Origin: Euglena gracilis | Taxonomy: Eukaryota > Euglenida > Euglenophyceae > Euglenales | NCBI GenBank assembly: GCA_039621445.1 | Contig: CP154956.1 | Span: 56,957,660-57,021,659, forward strand | Length of the DNA stretch: 64,000 nt | Direction of reading: 5' to 3' | Shown here: positions 32,556-44,200 of the stretch, one piece after another | Layout: each line of letters starts with the position of its first letter | Position numbering within the stretch: position 1 is the stretch's first letter | Program-made: the position numbers and the translations under genes | Notes under the pieces: generated by a model | The model's input: only the letters and a program-made list of their open reading frames with translations | The model's database searches: none | What the model was told of the DNA's origin: nothing

Positions 32556-35500
32556 TCAGGCGATGGCACAGCCACACGTCTTCGCGTCCTCGGGGGGCGG
32601 CCGCGCCGCCTCCAGCTCCGCCAGCTCCTGCTCCAGCGCCTCGATCTGGGCGACCTTCGCATCCGCCGGTCCTGCCTGCCTCCGGGCGGCCACCAACCCC
32701 CGCAGCTCCCCCAGCTTGGCGTCGTGGGCCGCACGGGTCTCAGCCATGGCGGCCTCAGGGGCCAGGCGGGTGCTCTTCCGGTCTGACTCTGGAGTGTTGG
32801 GTGTTCACTCCAGCAAGGGGGACCTTATGGTGTGCCGGGGGAAAACAATTTTTTTTTGATTTTTGTGGGGTGTGTGGGGGGGTAAAAGAAAATTTTATTT
32901 TGGGGGGGGCTAAATTTTTTTGGGGGGGGCAGGGCGTTTTTAACGACCCCCGGGGGGCAGCTCAGAGGCCGGAAAATTTAAAAAAGGTTGCTACCCCCTC
33001 CAACAATTCTATTTGTTTTTCCACTCACCCCACCCTAAAATTTTTTTCACACCACATTCCTCTCAAAAAAAAGTTTTTACCTGATTCTACACACAGACCC
33101 CCCACAACCCACTCAAGAAAATTAACGTTTTGGCTTTAGCTACCCCCAGACCCCTCCCCGACCTGGCTGATGCACCCTGATTGGACATTCATTCCTCTCC
33201 AGTTTTGAAGCGTTCTTCAGGGGACAGGAAGAATGCCCGAAGCTGTCAGACATACAATGGAATGGGAGCAGGGCAGGTGAACGTGGGGGGGAGCAAAGCA
33301 CCGGTGTGTTTCAGGTCACGCTCCGCCTGCAACACCTCATGCTGGGAATGAGGAATCAGGGTTTTTTTTTAAGACCAGGGGGCCCCCCCCCCACCCCCCC
33401 ACCCCCTGGGGGCCCCCCCCCGGGGGGGGGGGGTCCCGGGGGACCCACAAAAAAATGGCCGAAAAATCGCGAAAAGTGCTAAAAATAGCATTTTTTTCGG
33501 CGCCTGCGGCACTGAAAAGCATATCCCACCCCCCTCCGCCCCCCCCCCCGGGGGGGGGGGGCCGGCCCGACCCCCCCCCCCCCACCCCCCCCCCGGGGGT
33601 CCACGACTAAAAAAAACTTTCCACCCCTGTGAGGAATGGGGTGGAAAGACCGGAATGCGATGGAAAGGTATCACTCTAGGGTTGACTTCAACTGGAAACC
33701 AAAATCATGCCTCCCTTCCAACAGAAGATTCAGAACAACCAATAAATACAATTTCAACATTTTGCAAGATTTGCAATACATTAAAAAATGGATAAGAAGA
33801 AACAAACCGTGCAACTGGGAACCTCCAATTACTTTTATGGGGGAAGGGGTTCATTAAATATTTATGGATCAGACTGCTGAGAGTCAAGATGAGAATAATG
33901 CTATCAATTAACAATTTAACGTAACGTTGCACAATCACACAATTGCACAACGAATTTTGTGCAAGTTCTTTCACAGGCAACTGTGAAAGAACTGTCCGCG
34001 GGGCCCCAAAAACAACTTCTGAACTTGTCCTGGTCATGGAGCTGGAACTGGTCCTGCGAATCGTATGCTCACCAGCACCCTCAAACGCCATTGAAGCTTA
34101 AAAAGGTTGGAGGACGCTTGAGCACAAACGTTCGAACTCGAGCATCGTCCTGCGGCACGCCCCTCCCCACACATACGCCCACACACCTCCAGAGCTTTCT
34201 CTTGCTCACGCTGCCTTAGGGCCTCTGCCGCCACCTCATCGCTGCTCAGCGTCCGGTCCAGCTCTGCCTTCAGGTCTGCTGCCTCCTGTTCCCGCCGGCG
34301 CTTCGCCTCTTCCACCTCCAGCAGCCGGTCCAGTTCCTGGCCGGGGGGGGGGGAAGACAGGTCCACCAGCTGCGTGTTGGGTGGGTCAGAGACCAATGCT
34401 TTTTTGACAGCAAAGATGAACAATTGACACAATTTCTGCGGATACACAATACGATTTAAGGAGGCTATTCGCTGATGTTTTGTTTTGCTTTTGCTGAATC
34501 ATTCCCTAGCAGTTGGCATTGAAGGAGGAAAACCCACCTACACACCCACCCACCCACACACCCAGGACCCAGGAGGGGGGTCCATCCACCCAGCAACCTT
34601 TCGCCCCCATCAACAGATTTAAATTCCTGTCAATTTAGCTTTTCGGTATTCGGCATTGCAGTGTACTCCACAGCCGAAAACCTGCCACGACGAATTTTTT
34701 TCACATTTATTTCATTTCAGACATTGGATTCCAGCTGCTCTCGACCGAGAAGCCCAAAGGGCAGCCCAATGGATAGGAGAGGAAATCACCAATAGAAGGT
34801 TGAAATCAGGGCTGATACTATTGGTCAGGTGCCTCGCAGACGCATTGGCTCAACCCCTAGCCACACACCTCCTGCAGGGCCCCAATCTCCGCCTCCTTCG
34901 CCTGGATCATCTGCGGCGTCACCTCCGGCCGCGGCGCTGCCCGCATCTGGCTGAGGCTCTGCCGCGCCGTGCGCAGCTCCCCACGGACGGACTCGATGCT
35001 GAGCCGGCGGGCCGTCGAGGTGCCGCTCGGGGGATGTGTGTGGGAGGCAGGGGGTGGGCCAGCCGGCCTCACTGGGCTCACTTCCACACATGCTGTCAGC
35101 GGGGGGGCTCAGCACCATTACAAAATCCAGCAATCAAAACACGGGAACGTCTCGAATGTTTGCAAATCCCCTGGGCAGAGCCCTCGTCACTGGAATGGAG
35201 AAGCGAAGCGTCCCTGCCGACCTCTGTAGACGATTGGGATGATGGGAGGAGGAGAGAAACAAAATGGAAACAAAGGTGCAGTGTAGACCCAAAGGAGACT
35301 GGTGTATTGGGGAGGACACTGGCCAGGACCAAGGTTTTCAAACCCAACCCCAACTCCAAACCCGACCCCAGCCCGCCGCCTCCCTACCAAAACCCACCCC
35401 AGGACCCAGCCACTGCACACCGTTGGCGGCCGCGGCGTCCATCACTGCCGGACGGATGGAGAGGGCGAGGGAGCATTTGGCCCCCGCCAGCACGGTCTCC

Positions 35501-37479
35501 GCTGGTGCAGTGCAGCGCGCGAACTTCGCCAGGTCGAGCTGTAGCGTGTCATAGCTCTTCCCTTTGCTGGGGTGGTGCGACAGCACCTTGAACAGCACGA
35601 TGTTCTCCTCGTACCGCTCCTTCTTGGTCTGACCACGTGCAGTGCACACTCACGACTCAAAACAAACATGCACACGCACGAACGCATGCGCCCACACATG
35701 CATTCACTCACTCACTGTCACTTGTGCGAGGATACGCACAAGAACGTTATTTTGGACACCACCTGGTTGTTTTTGCATCTTTCCACAAATGTCACCAAAT
35801 GTGCACCAAAAAAAACATCGGTTTCAGGCATCTATCAGCAGGGCCTGTTGCTGTTGGGGTGCAGCACAAGTGGAATGCCCTCTGGACTGCTGAATTCTAA
35901 CTTCAGGGATGTTTCAAAGGCAGCCTTTAACTACCTGCCCCCCCCTTGGGGGTTGGGGGGAGGGCCTAATAGTTACACAAGGGGGGGATTCGACCCCCTG
36001 CGTTTAAGAAGTGGGTCCGGACCCAAATTTGACTGTGTTTGCACCATGTCCGTGGGAGGTGTCCTGTTGAAAATGCAGTACATGCCGGAGCAACACGCCA
36101 GGGACAATAAATTGTTCACGGTCAAGAAAAAATCAAAAAATCAGACCCCCCCAAAGAGGTGGATCCCAAAGAGTTTTTCCAGGACGGACCCAAAACAGCA
36201 AAACTGGGGTCAAGTTTGAGGGGGGATTTATGTGTGCAAGTGTGCGATGCCCCTCGTGGGGAGGGGGTCCAGCGGCCGCCCAAAACCCACCCACCACCCA
36301 CTCCCAAAAAACCCACCCACGCATCCCCCCGGGGGGTCACGGGGTTAAATGAAAATGCGGAAGGGGATAAAGCAGGATTGGGGACCGGTCCAATTGATGA
36401 CACAAGGGGGGGGGAATGGTGTTTTTGCGGATAGAGGGTGCCCTCCGCCTTGCACCAGCAAACCACCGAAGTCAAGAACTTTCGCAGTCTTCTTGCTGGT
36501 CCTCTTCACGAGGAAACACCTCAGGAGGCAGGTGACCTCCACCTCGAGCTCGAAAGTTCGAGTTGGGGCATCCTCCTATGGCTACTCCCCCCCCTGGAGG
36601 CCCTGGAGGCTTGCAGCCAACCTTTTTTGCGTCTGGCACAAACACTCCGACTTGACATTGCAAGGAAACAGCACGCACCAGAGGTAAAAATCCCCCATGT
36701 GCTCTTCCGTGGACCTTCGCCCATCCACCCAAAACGTCAAAAAATGCACTTTTTGGCTGTCAATTTTTGGCCCCAATTTTTGGCCCCGTTCGGGCCCCAG
36801 ACCTGCATCCGCCGGCCCTCAGGCCTAAAGGCGGTCCTTGAGGGGCGGCCCTTAGCAAAAAAAATTCCCGTCCCTTATGGACTGCCCTGCCCCTTGCTCA
36901 CCACAAACTCACCATCTGGAGGGTAAAGGGCTAAAGGGGTTCAGAGGGGTGTACAGAAACTGAAGGCTCGAGACCTGACCAGTCGATGGTGAAGTGAGCA
37001 AGAAAAGTGATCTGTGTGGCTTAACATTCTGGAAACCACCCACGTTGCACAGGGCGAGGGGGCCCACCTTGAATGTTATGCTGACATCCACCTCCTGTGC
37101 CAGCGCCACCCGGCCATCCTTGGCAGGCTGGGCAGGGCCCAACTCCTCCCAGTCCTTGGTGAGGCTCTTCTTGGCCCATAAGATGGAGAACGTCGAGGGG
37201 GGCCCTGGGGAACACTGCGCCATGGCTAAAACAGTCAGCGGGGAAATGCTAAATATGCGAATGTGGAAAAAACAACAGGCAGGAAAATGGGGTGAGAATG
37301 TCCGGTAGAACTGCCACAGCTTGCATGCAACAGCAACTCTGGTGGCACGGGCACTCTGCGCGTTGGCCAGGGCCCATTGGGGTGTGTTGGGACCGCTCAA
37401 GCTTCAACCCATTGATGGACTGCACGGTGACCTTGAAGGGGAGGGTCTCTCGCTTAGAGCGCCTCGTCACATGGTGCAT
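32556..37479 (-). CDS. NT-C2 domain, coiled-coil protein with C-terminal CaaX box
   Basis: Start taken at ATG 37,479: MHHVTRRSKRETLPFKVTVQ then SINGLKL; the 3' end of this exon is unresolved. Exon 37,204-37,068: PSTFSILWAKKSLTKDWEEL... ending EVDVSITFK. Exon 35,628-35,421: TKKERYEENIVLFKVLSHHP then KSYDTLQLDLAKFA and SLALSIRP. These three make an NT-C2 (EEIG1/EHBP1-type, also in plant PMI1) membrane-binding domain. Exons 35,071-34,869, 34,336-34,187, 33,341-33,302 (40 nt) and 32,788-32,556 encode a charged coiled coil (EIGALQEELDRLLEVEEAKR; LGELRGLVAARRQAG; QIEALEQELAELEAA). The protein ends DAKTCGCAIA-stop: CAIA is a CaaX motif whose final Ala favours farnesylation, with a second Cys two residues upstream. 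All five resolved introns are GT-AG and phase-compatible. Expected to be a peripheral membrane scaffold or adaptor, anchored by C2 and prenyl group (inference). Confidence 0.85.
33342..34186 (-). other. GT-AG intron (coiled-coil region)
   Basis: CTGGAG|GTGTGT to TTCCCAG|CATGAG joins REQEKALE to HEVLQAERDLKHT in phase 0, continuing the coiled coil. It includes the extreme C/G-run stretch at 33,380-33,600. Confidence 0.78.
35629..37067 (-). other. GT-AG intron in the NT-C2 domain, containing repeats
   Basis: ACATTCAAG|GTGGGC to GTGGTCAG|ACCAAG joins DVSITFK to TKKERYEEN in phase 0. The intron holds a truncated family-A MITE ending at 36,889 (ACTGCCCTG) and C-run hairpins near 35,940 and 36,245. 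Confidence 0.8.
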
Positions 37480-37504
37480 CCCTGGAGGAGGGGAAGGCTG
37501 CAAC

Positions 37505-37690
37505 GTGATGGTCGGCCCCTGACACACAATTTTTTTACCGACCCCTGGGGGGGTAAGGGGTCACTTCAACTCTTCCAAAAACCAGTCATTCACTGCTCAC
37601 CTCCGGGGGGGGGGGACTCTGGAAAAAAAAACAGTTGCCCCACCCCGGGGCTGGAGTTGGCCAGTAACTAAGTAATTGCATGGCACCTGC
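37505..37690. repeat. C/G-run element of the ACCAGTCA family
   Basis: It starts near ACACAATTTTTTTACCGACCC and ends AGTAACTAAGTAATTGCATGG. It shares AAAAACCAGTCATTCACT with the copies at 25,655 and 43,186. It lies just upstream of the NT-C2 gene start. Confidence 0.6.
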
Positions 37691-38019
37691 CCCAGCCGAT
37701 GGCCAGCCATCGTGGTCGCCGTCATTTCACCACACATCACACCCACATCTGACCGCCACAAGAGCAGGCTGCTTTTTACCAACCGGGAGGAGGGGTGCCT
37801 TGTGCTGTGGGGTGCCTGCGCACAGCAGGCACCCCACAGCAGGGGGGTCAGTTTTGGACCCGTTGCCTGCCCACCAAGCACCTCTGGCCAGCCATGCCCT
37901 TGGACCCAGCATCGCCCAGCATTGCCTTTGAAGCCCTTTGTGGTGCACCTCCAATACCTGCATTCACTCAAATACTGCACCCACTGCATCCACAACATCA
38001 CCTGCTCCCACTCCATCCA

Positions 38020-38420
38020 CTTTTGTCCACTTTTGTCCACTTTTGTCCACTTTTGACCATTTGCCCACCCGTTGGTGCCCAGTTTTGGCCACCTTTGGCC
38101 ACTTTCGGGCCACTTTTGTTTGCGTTTGCCCAAATTCATCCGTTGTTGGCCGTTTTGAGCCAGCCACAACCTTCTTCCCCTCTTGGTTTTCCTTGCTCCA
38201 GTACTGGAGCGGGATTGATAAAATGGATGCAGATACTGGAGTGGATGCAGTGGATGTAGATACTGGAATGGATGCAGTGGATGGACTCGATGCAGATACT
38301 GGAATCAATGCAGTGGATGGACTGGATGCAAATACCAGAGTCGATGCAGTGGATGAAGATACTGGAATGGAGGGAGCAGATGGAATGGATGCTCGATGCA
38401 ACCATCCAGGATCAAAAAAC
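38020..38420. repeat. Minisatellite tracts (TCCACTTTTG and GGATGCAGATACTGGA units)
   Basis: Repeats of TTTTGTCCAC at 38,020-38,060, then imperfect GATGCAGTGGATG/GATACTGGA units at 38,222-38,370. CCCAGCATCGCC repeats follow at 38,745-38,840. The open frames are repeat-driven. Confidence 0.75.
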
Positions 38421-38849
38421 CAAAATAACTGATGAAATGGTTGTAAAGAGACCAAAATAACCTAAAATGGCTTGAAATGACCTTGAACAGCCCCAAAATG
38501 GCTCACAATGTCCATGAAAAATGACCCAAAACTTGTGAAATGGCATAAAAATTGCTCATATTGACCCAAATTAGCACAAAATTTACTCAAATTAGCACAC
38601 TTTATCATTTATGCACAGTTTTATTAATTAGCACAATTGATAAAAAAAAATGGCCAAAACGGATGTAACATCAGAGAAATGATTGCTCAGTTATCCCAAA
38701 TATGGGTTTAAGTCTTCAAAATATGCAAAAAATGCCAGCATCGCCCAACATCGGCCCAGCATTACCCAGCATCGGAACCCCACCTCTGGTCTCCAAAAAT
38801 CCAGCATCGCCCAGCATCGCTCAGCATCGCCCAGCATCATCAGAGGTTC

Positions 38850-40760
38850 TTGCTCTTGCTACTCACCAAGCCAATTTTCCCTTGAAAATTGAAAATCAGG
38901 GGGTGTGCTAAGCACCAAAACCTGACCCCCCCCTCGGGGGGGGGTCAAAAATACCACCACCCCCTGCCTGCCCATAGCACCCACCCCTCCATAAAAAGAC
39001 GTAGCACCCACCCTTCCTTAAAAATTAAAAAGAAGCCAGCAAAGGAATGGAAGGACTTTGTCCCCCAGCTGGGATATCAGACAAGTTTGCCTCGCAATTT
39101 GACACAAAATGACCAATGCACAGAGCACGCGAATCGTCAATCCAAAGAAACCACTATTTCCCAAGAGCTGTTCTTTGACAACGATGAAACGCTCTGCATG
39201 CAGGGGGTCAGAGGTGCGCCGAACTGAGCACTCCGACTGTATTCGAGGTCATTGCCTGGGGATCAGTCCATGAGAAGGTCAAGGAGCACTGGAATACACT
39301 GGACGCCATGCCAGATTCTCCTGCAGAGGACCCCTTTGAATCCTTTTCTGGCGATATACAGAAAATCAGCATTTTTTTGTGAAAAAATCCAAAAATAAAC
39401 TCATTTAAGGATCCCCCATATGTCCACCTTGCAGGGGAACTGGGACAATTGTAGACCTCGTACACAGTATGCTTGTTGTGGTGAATTGAAGGAATCAGAG
39501 GTTTGCGATTGGAGATGTATTTGGCTTGCCCCCCTGGCTGGAATGGGATTTGCTATTTTACTTGCGATGATCCAACAAAGGGGCTCATGACCTCATGCGG
39601 GGTTCCGGCTAAACCATTGCTTACCGACCGCCTGGGGGGGGGGGGAGGGGGTTTTCGCTTTCAACAAATCAGTCTGTCACTTTTCAAAATCCAGTCACCA
39701 CTTCCAATCGGGGGGAGGGGTCCGTTACTCTGGCCACTCGGCCAAAAATAGCCGAAAATCAAAGCACTTTAAACCAAAATACCAAAATTTTTACAGTGCC
39801 TTCCGCACCAGGTGGCAACTTTCAGCCTGACCGACCACCTGGGGAGGGTCTGGAGCAAAAAAACCAGTCAATCACTCGGAAAACTCCAGCAAAGGTGGAG
39901 TCAGATACACCTGAAGCGATGGTGTGGTTCCGGCAAGGGATCCCGATCCGCCGGCAGGAGGTGAACAGAAACGGTGAGGCAGCAGCATGACAGCGCACAG
40001 GAAGGGAGGAGGAAGGTTGATGGGACTGGCGCCCAGACACACATCAAACATCTAATGACCCAAAAAAGAAATGACAAGGACAAGTGTGTGGTGGGACTAT
40101 GGTGGCCTGTTCAGATGTAACCCCCCCCCCTAATAAATGCGCAGTGCCCTAATAAGTGCGCACACCCCAAAGCAAAAGAGAAATCACTGTCACATCTCAG
40201 GTTGGATAACACCACAACTCTCAAAAATGTCCTTCTCAGACAAAATATTTCCATCATCCAAGCCCCAATTTGGGGTCCGAAACAACGTCCTTGAAATGCG
40301 CGCACCTGTGCACTTTTTAGGGGGATTAATTCTCCAGCAGAAACCTCCTGTAATGTCTGCAACCCCCCGTGCAATTTTTTGGCCTTGAAAAAAGCCAAAA
40401 ATCGCGTTTTGGCAAAAGTTTCTTAAAAAATTGGGCAAAAAAAACCAAAAATTTCATCCTCACTGGCGCAAAGCGCCAGAGAGAAAAAAGTGGGTTCCCA
40501 GGGGATTCTCAGACCCCCCCACCCTCGGTCTGAAGAGGGTCTGAGCAGGGAGGTGGTCTGACCCCCCCCCCCTACAAAACAAATGCTCACTTAATACCCT
40601 GTCCCTGTTGGTGTAGCGGAACAAATACCAAATTTGCGAAATTACAAAGTTTTTTTAGAACACGTTTTAGAACACAATTTTAAAACACGTCCACTCCAGA
40701 TGCGGCAAAGTGCAGCTCGCAGGGCACCGAGAATAATCATGAGGAAAAGACTGCAAGTTC
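38850..40760. other. No confident gene; includes GTGCGCAGTGCCC repeat
   Basis: The segment 40,130-40,330 carries GCGCAGTGCCCTAATAAGTG and GGGGTCCGAAACAACGTCC, shared with 59,110-59,180 and, inverted, with 59,612-59,700. At 39,625-39,860 there is an ACCAGTC-type C/G-run element. No protein family is recognised. Confidence 0.5.
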
Positions 40761-40765
40761 TGGAG

Positions 40766-41213
40766 CAGGCTTTTGCTTAAGGACCCCCGGGGGGGGGTAC
40801 TGGCTAGCCAATCGGCTAGACACTGGAAAAAGTGGACTAGCTAGACCCCCCCCCTCCCCCCCCGGGGGGGGGGGGGTCCGGGGGTCCCCCGGACTGGAAA
40901 AAAAATTTTCCTCCGGCGCGCAGCGCCGGAGGAAAAATGAGGTTTTTAACAGGTTTTTGGCTGATTTTGTTCCAGAAATTCCCAAAAATGGCCAAAAACG
41001 GGCATTTTGGGCCATTTTTGGGGGTCACAAAAAAATTTTCGGCGCTTCGCGCCGGTCACTGGAAAATTTTTTTCCACTAGCTAGCCCTGCTAGCAGACCC
41101 CCCCCCCGGGGGGGGGGGGCTTCCTGAAAAACCCCCAGCCAATTTTTGGCTAGCTGCAGTCCAGCCCCCCCCCCCCCCGGGGGGGGTACTGCAATCCCTT
41201 AAGCAAAAGCCTG
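40766..41213 (+). mobile_element. Complete family-B MITE, 448 bp, exact 8-bp target duplication
   Basis: Termini are CAGGCTTTTGCTTAAGG and CCCTTAAGCAAAAGCCTG, flanked on both sides by TTCTGGAG (40,758-40,765 and 41,214-41,221). Interior like the copy at 28,932 (GGCGCTTCGCGCCGG hairpin, CTAGCTAGACCC, long C/G runs). It sits about 45 bp beyond the stop codon of the DUF819 gene, probably in its 3' UTR. Confidence 0.92.
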
Positions 41214-41259
41214 TTCTGGAGTCAAGACGCCGGCGCAGGCGACAGGTCGGAAAGCACGG

Positions 41260-44200
41260 TCACCCGGCCACCCGCAGGAAGGCAGACAGGGCGTGGTAGA
41301 TGGCGAGACCGATGCGGGTCCCGATGGTGTACCCGACGAGGCCCACCGCAGTGGCAGGCAGGGTGAGGTCGGACCGCTTGATGCTCTCCGCCATGCTGGC
41401 CGCCGTGGCCGCCCCGCCCGCACAGGCGTTGCTTGCGGGGGAGGACAGCATGGGATGGGGAGGGCCCTCCTGCCAATCTTGTGGGGTTCTCCCTCCGTTG
41501 CAGCGATTGGACTTTATAATTTAATCAAACATTTCTATTTTGTTATTTTATCAATTTATCAACTTGATTTGTAAAATATTGCTTAATCTTGTTATCTTAT
41601 TAAATTTTAATATTAAATTAATTAAATTATTTAATTAACAATACATTATTGATTGAACTAATTTATTGAATGAACTAATTGAATCTTTTCAAGCTGAGAA
41701 ACAATGATTTTCATCGTTCAATGAGCATTGCTTCCCTTTACTGAGTTTGGACCGTGGGTCAACACCAAAAAGGTCCTTTCCCGGCCACTCGCCACGAGGA
41801 CGGTGTCGGTGTCGACCTTCGCCGGCATGAGGCGGTTCCACGCCCACTGGCCGCCGAACATCGTCGTGAGGTGGATGGCAAGGACGAGGCTCATCATGCC
41901 CAACGCCCCCGGCCCGACCCGCTGCATCTCCTGTAGCGTCGCGGTGCAGCCAGGGAGGTCCGAAAGCAAACAACGGCCTCCCATCACAGTACATTCAACG
42001 AAAAATCCACCGAAAAATGGCCATATTTTGGCAAACCGGGTCGACTTCAGGGAAAAAAGTGCGTTCTGGCATCCTTGGACCATCGCCCATCCGCCCAAAC
42101 GTCAAAAAATGCGGGGTTCGACTTCATAGTTTTCCACCCCTTTCGAGCCCCTGACCTTGGCCGCTGGCCAGCCCTTAGGCCCAAGGACAGTCCTCAAGGG
42201 TCGGTGCTAAATACAGAAAAAAAAGACCCCGTCCCTACGGACCGCCCTGGGTGCAACCCAACGTGGCGAAGAACAGGTTCATGAAGAACTCCGAGGCGTG
42301 GTGCAGCGAGTGGAAGAAGGCCGGCCGGCATGCCCCGCCCTCCCCCACCCGGCCAGGCAGCTTTCACAGGGGGGGGGGGGTTGCCTGGGGTGCGGCATGG
42401 GCGGCTTCCACTTGAACCGGATGACGCGCCGCAGGACTGCCCCGCAGCCGTACGCCGACGAGGCTGGAGCAGCCCACGCGTCAATGTGCGTCGCAGGAAG
42501 CGTAACGTGAGCACCCCCAATGAGGCCGTGCGGGCCGGTTCGGGGCCAAATAGATGCTGTTCATGTGGGACAAACTGCACATTCCTTGACCGCCAAAAAT
42601 TTTCTTGCTGGAAGCTGAATCAACATTGCGAGGAGAACCGGGGCATGGCAGTCTCCAGTCAGAATCATCACGATGAGCGGCACAGAGGTCACCGAAATCC
42701 ACTCCCCCAGAAGCAGGCCAAACTTGGCGAACGCAACGCCCACGACCCCGCTGAACGCCACGAAGAACAAATCCATAATGATCTCTTTCCACGTCCGCTC
42801 AAACGGGGGCGGACGCCCATCCCAGAATGCCGGCAGGCATGTGTTATGTGCAAGCTAGCTATCAATCACAGAGTCTCTTTCCTGTGACCTTGTTTGTGCG
42901 TCTGTGTTGACTGCATCTTCCTGGCCTGGGAGCTGGGCAGTCTCTCGCTGTAGAAAGGCATGGCTGGGGGGAAGCCAATGGGGCTCCGAGTGTGATTTCG
43001 ATTTCGGGGACCACCTTCGGGGTCTCCCGCACGCCCTGCAGCTGCCGCGAGGGCCCTGCTGTACCTCACGCAACTTCAAAAGCAAAGAGGGTGCCCGGGA
43101 TAAGGGCAAGGAAGCCAACCCACAACAGAAAGGACGCAGACTGGCATGACAGCACGACAGCTGTCTAAGGCTATGATGTCCATACCAGGGGTTTTCTCAA
43201 GGATCTGGGGGGGTTTATTGACCCCGGGGGGGGGTCACTCCACTTTTCGAAAAACCAGCCAGTCATTTTTTTCGGGAAACCAGTCAGTCACTGCCCCCCC
43301 CGGGGGGGGGGGTCGGCCACTCTGGAATCCAAAAGAAATTTGACCAAAAACATGCAAAAAAGGCCAAAAAAATTCCGGCGCCTTCGGTGCCGGGTCACTT
43401 TTAGTAGTGGTTTTTTGCCGACCCCCCCCCTTAGATGCACTTTGGCTTCTGTCCGACCCCCCCCCCCGGGGGAGGGGATCCGGGCCAAAAACCAGTCAGT
43501 CTCTCCGAAAAAACCAGTCACCCACCCCCTGTGAACACTGTGGTCCACCCCCTGGGGGGGGGGGTCGGCCAGTGCTTAAGCAATTGTCTGGTCCCACAGG
43601 CCGGGCGGAAAAAGGTGCTGGCTGGGAAGAGGTGTGAAAGGGCGGATTTGTTGCATGGTCCAGCCTGGACCAGGGGTTTTCTCAAGTTGAAGGACCTGAA
43701 CCCCGGGGGGGGGGGTCCAGCCAGCAGGCACCTTTTTTTCCAGCCAACAGCTCCCAGCCGGGCTACGGACCCCCCCCCCCAAAATAAGTTGTCCGCCGAA
43801 ATAAAGTTGGGGCCACCTGGCTAATCTGGGCTGGACCGAAAATATTTTCGGTGCAAGCACCAAAATTTTCTGGAAAGGGGTCAAAAATGGCCCAAAATGT
43901 CATTTTTGGGTAGTTTTTGGTTTTTCATCTCCAAATTCTGGCTGAAAAACACCAACCGAGCTGGATTTGGGCTTTTGGGGAATTTTTGGGTACCTGCCGG
44001 GTCCAGCTCCCAGCCAGTGGACCCACCCCTGGACCCCAGGGGAGGATCCAGCCAGCATGATTAACCTCCGTTAGCCGTCGAGGACTGCACAGGTAGGGAG
44101 TATGGATGCACCTGAAACTCATGGGCAGGGCCTGCCACCACCTAACCTGCCTTTGGGGGTGGGCGACAAGTGGGAAGCGTCGGGTTTGCACAGGGCAAAC

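Noticed and set aside
36475-36550. Minus-strand frame reading EVTCLLRCFLVKRTSKKTAK as an extra exon of the NT-C2 gene
   Set aside because: The flanking exons (ending DVSITFK and starting TKKERYEEN) already join in phase 0 and match the NT-C2 pattern without it, and it has no good acceptor.
38222-38400. CRISPR-like direct repeats
   Set aside because: Units are contiguous and imperfect, without unique spacers, and the genome is eukaryotic.
43660-44060. Further MITE starting CAGGGGTTTTCTCAAG at about 43,670
   Set aside because: A left terminus is present, but no matching right terminus or target duplication could be found.
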